IMG/VR virus record: IMGVR_UViG_3300030085_000679
Coordinates: 1-24,215 of that record
Origin: a virus
Length of the DNA stretch: 24,215 nt
Direction: 5' to 3' (one strand)
Shown here: one piece after another, positions 21,510 through 24,215 of the stretch
Layout: each line of letters opens with the position of its first letter
Numbering within the stretch: position 1 is the first letter of the stretch
The notes under the pieces: generated by a model
Told to the model about the DNA's origin: nothing
The model's database searches: none
The model's input: only the letters and a program-made list of their open reading frames with translations
Translations under genes and position numbers: made by a program

Positions 21510-22007
21510 ATGGCAGATAAAGTAACATATGCAGTTAGCTGTACCCCACAAGAAGAATTAACAAATGAAAATAGTGGAACAACATTTGTAATTGCAAGTG
21601 AAGTAAATACATCATTAGGTGGAAGTGGAGCAGCTGTAGTAACTGATTATAGTGGAACATCAGCAGTTCAAGGATATAAAGATGCATCTGTTTATTACAT
21701 AGAAGCTATTGATAGCGCTGACACAACCGATATAAGTTCTGAGTCTACTGCAAGTTTTGTATTTATAAAAAATACAGGGTACACTTATAGCTCAGCAACT
21801 GTTTTAGGAGATGCATTATCTAAGTCTTTAAAAGTTATGATTGGAACAACAACAATTTCTGTATTAGATGGAGGTGAAGCTATTATATTAAAAGATGATA
21901 ACGCAGGATTAGATTGCACTGGTATTCATGTAAGAACAGTTGATACAGATGGAAGTAACAATGCTAGCGCTGGACATTTAGCTGTAGAATTTTTGGTGGT
22001 AGACTAA
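21510..22007 (+). CDS. Small beta-rich virion protein (putative)
   Basis: 165 residues with AAAGGAGATAAAAT before the ATG at 21510. Composition is Ser/Thr/Ala/Gly-rich and beta-rich (TYAVSCTPQEELTNENSGTT, later STASFVFIKNTGYTYSSATV, TISVLDGGEAIILKDDNAGL), as in small tail or capsid-surface proteins. Its stop overlaps the next start (TAATG). No family assigned. Confidence 0.6.
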   Translation: MADKVTYAVSCTPQEELTNENSGTTFVIASEVNTSLGGSGAAVVTDYSGTSAVQGYKDASVYYIEAIDSADTTDISSESTASFVFIKNTGYTYSSATVLGDALSKSLKVMIGTTTISVLDGGEAIILKDDNAGLDCTGIHVRTVDTDGSNNASAGHLAVEFLVVD

Positions 22008-22297
22008 TGACTGTTTTAGAATTAATGGAACGAACAGGAATGAAAGAGGAAACTCTTGCAATAGCATACATAAAAGATGCAATACACCTTATTCAAAGTA
22101 ATACAAAAGAAAAATTAGATGTAAATAAACAAGATATAATAAATGCGCATGATTCAAATGATAATGTGTATATATTACCTAGAGATTTAATAGCGATAGA
22201 AAGTGTAAGTGTATTAGATACAAGTGATAATAAATATAAAAAAATTAAAAGATTAACAAATCAACCAAATTATATAGTTGAGGATACATCTCCATGA
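22007..22297 (+). CDS. Connector-like protein, N-terminal part (possible split gene)
   Basis: 96 residues: MTVLELMERTGMKEETLAIA, helical, then a strand region DSNDNVYILPRDLIAIESVS and DTSDNKYKKIKRLTNQP. This resembles the N-terminal half of head-tail connector proteins, where a helical start is followed by 'YdLP.D...i.sV...D....Y..i.r'. It stops at TGA, which overlaps the ATG of the next gene (22294). In related phages this pattern usually continues directly into a sequence like the next gene, so the two may be halves of one ancestral protein. Confidence 0.6.
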   Translation: MTVLELMERTGMKEETLAIAYIKDAIHLIQSNTKEKLDVNKQDIINAHDSNDNVYILPRDLIAIESVSVLDTSDNKYKKIKRLTNQPNYIVEDTSP

Positions 22298-22989
22298 GTA
22301 GTTATGTAGATAAAGATTATTTTTATTATTTAAAAGGAAGAGAAATTCTTCTTTATAAATTATCTGGAAGTAGAAATTCAGATAGAATTAGTCAAAGTGG
22401 AGTATTCCGATCTTATGATAATGAACTTGTATATCCAGATGAAGATATAGCAAATGGATTACGAATAGAATATACTAGAGTAAATGAACCTTTTATTTCA
22501 GAAGCATTAGAAACAACATTAGCATATGCTAGTGGAATTGGTATTGCTTTTGTAGATGGTGGAGGAGGTAGTGATACTATTACAGATAGTAATTCTGGAT
22601 TTGGAGATTTTTCAGATGGAGATAAAATAAGAGTGAGAGGTTCTTCTAGTAATGATGGAGATTATACATTATCTGGAACTGCTAATTCAGGAACATTAAC
22701 AGTTGCAACTGGTACATTTACAGCAGAATCAGCTTCTCAACGTATTACAATACAACAAATACCTAAAGAGGTAGTAAGCCCAGATTCTACATCTCATATA
22801 AATTTAAATAAAATGTTATCATTAGCAGTTGTAGATTATTGTAAAGCTATGATAGCAGAAAGAAATGGTGAAATAGATAAAAAAGAATATTTTATGAAAG
22901 AATTTTATGGTAAATTAGCAGACAACGAAAGCAATAAAAGAACAATATCTGTTGCTTCTCCTATAACTGCTTTTGCTGTAAAACTTTAA
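22294..22989 (+). CDS. Connector-like protein with inserted beta module
   Basis: 231 residues. It starts DKDYFYYLKGREILLYKLSG, a continuation that fits the previous protein, then RIEYTRVNEPFISEALETTL. Residues 81-153 are a glycine- and serine-rich beta module (GGGGSDTITDSNSGFGDFSD, GDKIRVRGSSSNDGDYTLSG) of a kind found in phage structural proteins, inserted before a helical end with VVDYCKAMIAERNGEIDKKE. It probably joins head and tail. The ATG overlaps the previous stop as ATGA; there is no separate ribosome site. The two-gene state could be real or an assembly artefact. Confidence 0.6.
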   Translation: MSSYVDKDYFYYLKGREILLYKLSGSRNSDRISQSGVFRSYDNELVYPDEDIANGLRIEYTRVNEPFISEALETTLAYASGIGIAFVDGGGGSDTITDSNSGFGDFSDGDKIRVRGSSSNDGDYTLSGTANSGTLTVATGTFTAESASQRITIQQIPKEVVSPDSTSHINLNKMLSLAVVDYCKAMIAERNGEIDKKEYFMKEFYGKLADNESNKRTISVASPITAFAVKL

Positions 22990-23011
22990 AATAGTTTATT
23001 AATGCCTTAGT

Positions 23012-23025
23012 GGCGGTGGGGGTGG
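23012..23025 (+). other. G-rich tract before the tail fibre gene
   Basis: GGCGGTGGGGGTGG, four G-runs of at least two separated by single bases, inside very AT-rich sequence, 20 bases before the tail fibre start. It could form a two-layer G-quadruplex in RNA or DNA and affect translation. The gap 22990-23044 holds no other feature. Confidence 0.4.
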
Positions 23026-23044
23026 ATAATATATAGGTAAAGTT

Positions 23045-24215
23045 ATGGCAGATAACTTAAGAAAGTATACGACACAAGAAGTGTTAAATAAAGTGTATAC
23101 TGATTCTTCAGATAACACAATAGGACTCCAAGCACAAACATCAAAAGAAACATTAAATGCAGTATTAAATACTTCTACTAATAGTTTAAATGTATCTTTA
23201 TCTGGTAGCAATACTATTTCAGGTGATGTTACAATTACAGGCGATTTAACTGTACAAGGTAATGGAACTGGTAATTATGATGAGATAGTACAAGGCAATC
23301 TTGAAATATCTGAAACTTTAAGATTAAATCCTACAATATCAAGCGGTTCTAAAACAACACTTGCTTTTATGAGAAGTGATGCAAATAAATGGAGATTTAT
23401 ACAACCACATGATGATAGCTATTTAAAGTTATACAATGATGGTGCAAGTGATACTCAGATGTATTTTGCATCTAATAATAGTATTGGTATTGCTACAAAC
23501 TCGCCAGTTGCTCAAGGATTAACATTAGCTAATGATGGAGATGTAAATCTAACTCTATTAGCAGATAGTGATGCAAATGCTGATAATAATTGGCCAATGA
23601 TAGATTTCAGGGTTGATAACACTTCTGGAAATCCTGAAGCAAGAATTTATTATAAACAAGATATTACTTCTTTAGTTTTAGCTACATCTAATACAAATGC
23701 TGTTTATGTGGATGAAAATCAAAATGTTGGTATTGGTGGAACGCCATCAAATCAGTTAACAGTTGTTGCCGATAGTGCAATAAAAAACATAAACATTCAT
23801 ACTAATGTTGATGCAGCTATTGTTTCTCCAACGGATGCTGGAGCAAGAATATTTACAACAGGCGATGGTGGAAGTGGTATATATGCAGAAAATGGTCATT
23901 TAGCTATACAAGGTAGACCATCAAGTGCAAGGGATATAATATTTTTAACTGGGGATTCTGCAAGTGAAGTTATGAGACTTACAGGAGATGGGTTAACTGG
24001 TATCGGAATGTCGCCAACAGAATTTGTTGATATTGAAAAAAGTGATAATACTCCTCGAGCATTACAGTTTTCAAATACAAATAATGGAACAAATGCCTCT
24101 GGAGGATTTAAAGCGACTTCTAATGCTGGAACTTTATTTATGAGATCTATTAGTTCAAGTTTTACAACATCTGGTCGCAACGTAGCTGGTACTAGTCAAA
24201 TATTAAGTACATCAA
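23045..24215 (+). CDS. Tail fibre / receptor-binding protein (N-terminal 390 residues, runs off the window)
   Basis: An open frame from the ATG at 23045 to the window end, at least 390 residues. The N-terminus (MADNLRKYTTQEVLNKVYTD) probably attaches to the virion; then come NTISGDVTITGDLTVQGNG, a collagen-free fibre-type strand pattern, and recurring 'GIG..P...LT' units: SIGIATNSPVAQGLTLANDG, NVGIGGTPSNQLTVVADS, LTGIGMSPTEFVDIEKSD. These repeats, with Ser/Asn/Gly richness, are typical of phage tail fibres that often end in an intramolecular chaperone. It likely determines host range. The ribosome site is AGGT, preceded by the G-rich tract. The C-terminal receptor-binding part is outside the window. 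Confidence 0.82.
   Translation, partial: MADNLRKYTTQEVLNKVYTDSSDNTIGLQAQTSKETLNAVLNTSTNSLNVSLSGSNTISGDVTITGDLTVQGNGTGNYDEIVQGNLEISETLRLNPTISSGSKTTLAFMRSDANKWRFIQPHDDSYLKLYNDGASDTQMYFASNNSIGIATNSPVAQGLTLANDGDVNLTLLADSDANADNNWPMIDFRVDNTSGNPEARIYYKQDITSLVLATSNTNAVYVDENQNVGIGGTPSNQLTVVADSAIKNINIHTNVDAAIVSPTDAGARIFTTGDGGSGIYAENGHLAIQGRPSSARDIIFLTGDSASEVMRLTGDGLTGIGMSPTEFVDIEKSDNTPRALQFSNTNNGTNASGGFKATSNAGTLFMRSISSSFTTSGRNVAGTSQILSTS

Overview
This window is most of one tailed-phage genome, or a prophage-like contig. It is strongly AT-rich (I estimate a little over 30% GC by eye), densely packed, and built from two divergent gene blocks that meet at an intergenic region near 9830-10061. The gene content is a P22-like portal, a scaffold-like protein, a large capsid protein, a terminase, a metallophosphoesterase beside the terminase and an M15-type endolysin. 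Together with the AT bias and the many small uncharacterised genes, this suggests an uncultured, probably marine podovirus of a low-GC bacterium. The host cannot be read from the sequence; a SAR11-like host is only a guess from composition and gene style. I saw no integrase, DNA polymerase, primase, host gene, canonical tRNA, insertion sequence or CRISPR array.

Left block (1-9829, all on the minus strand, so read from right to left): early and DNA-metabolism genes. From its 5' end it holds small unknown genes (9566-9829, 9112-9315, 8563-8757), a winged-helix-like protein (8034-8561), a Cas4-like Fe-S nuclease (6925-7656), a Rad52-like annealing protein (6273-6911), a protein with an SSB-like tail (5099-5731), a run of tiny cysteine-motif proteins (3849-4960), two tiny membrane proteins (3443-3723), a DUF932 protein, a DNA adenine methylase, a DnaB-type helicase, a small cysteine-containing protein and a RuvC-like resolvase cut by the window edge. 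Genes commonly overlap by 1-25 bases (ATGA or TAATG junctions) and most have a clear AGGAG-type ribosome site, so they are likely translated from a few polycistronic mRNAs. The nuclease, annealing protein, SSB-like protein, helicase and resolvase form a plausible recombination and replication set.

The gaps in the left block are not empty. Five hold long-range inverted repeats, most of which can fold into branched structures upstream of a ribosome site (3738-3847, 4978-5037, 8787-8868, 8990-9067, 9325-9379). In four of the five, an inspected non-Watson-Crick position pairs (G-U) only in the minus-strand RNA and is an A-C mismatch in the opposite strand. That points to selection on the RNA. This is the most unusual feature of the window.

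Right block (10062-24215, all on the plus strand): packaging and virion genes, in the order small gene, small terminase subunit, phosphoesterase, two small genes, large terminase, lysine-rich 25-residue peptide, M15 endolysin, conserved small protein, portal, scaffold, major capsid protein, decoration-like protein, strong hairpin, coiled-coil structural protein, small virion protein, two overlapping connector-like genes that may be halves of one protein, and a tail fibre that runs off the right end. The order matches a head-to-tail assembly programme for a short-tailed phage.
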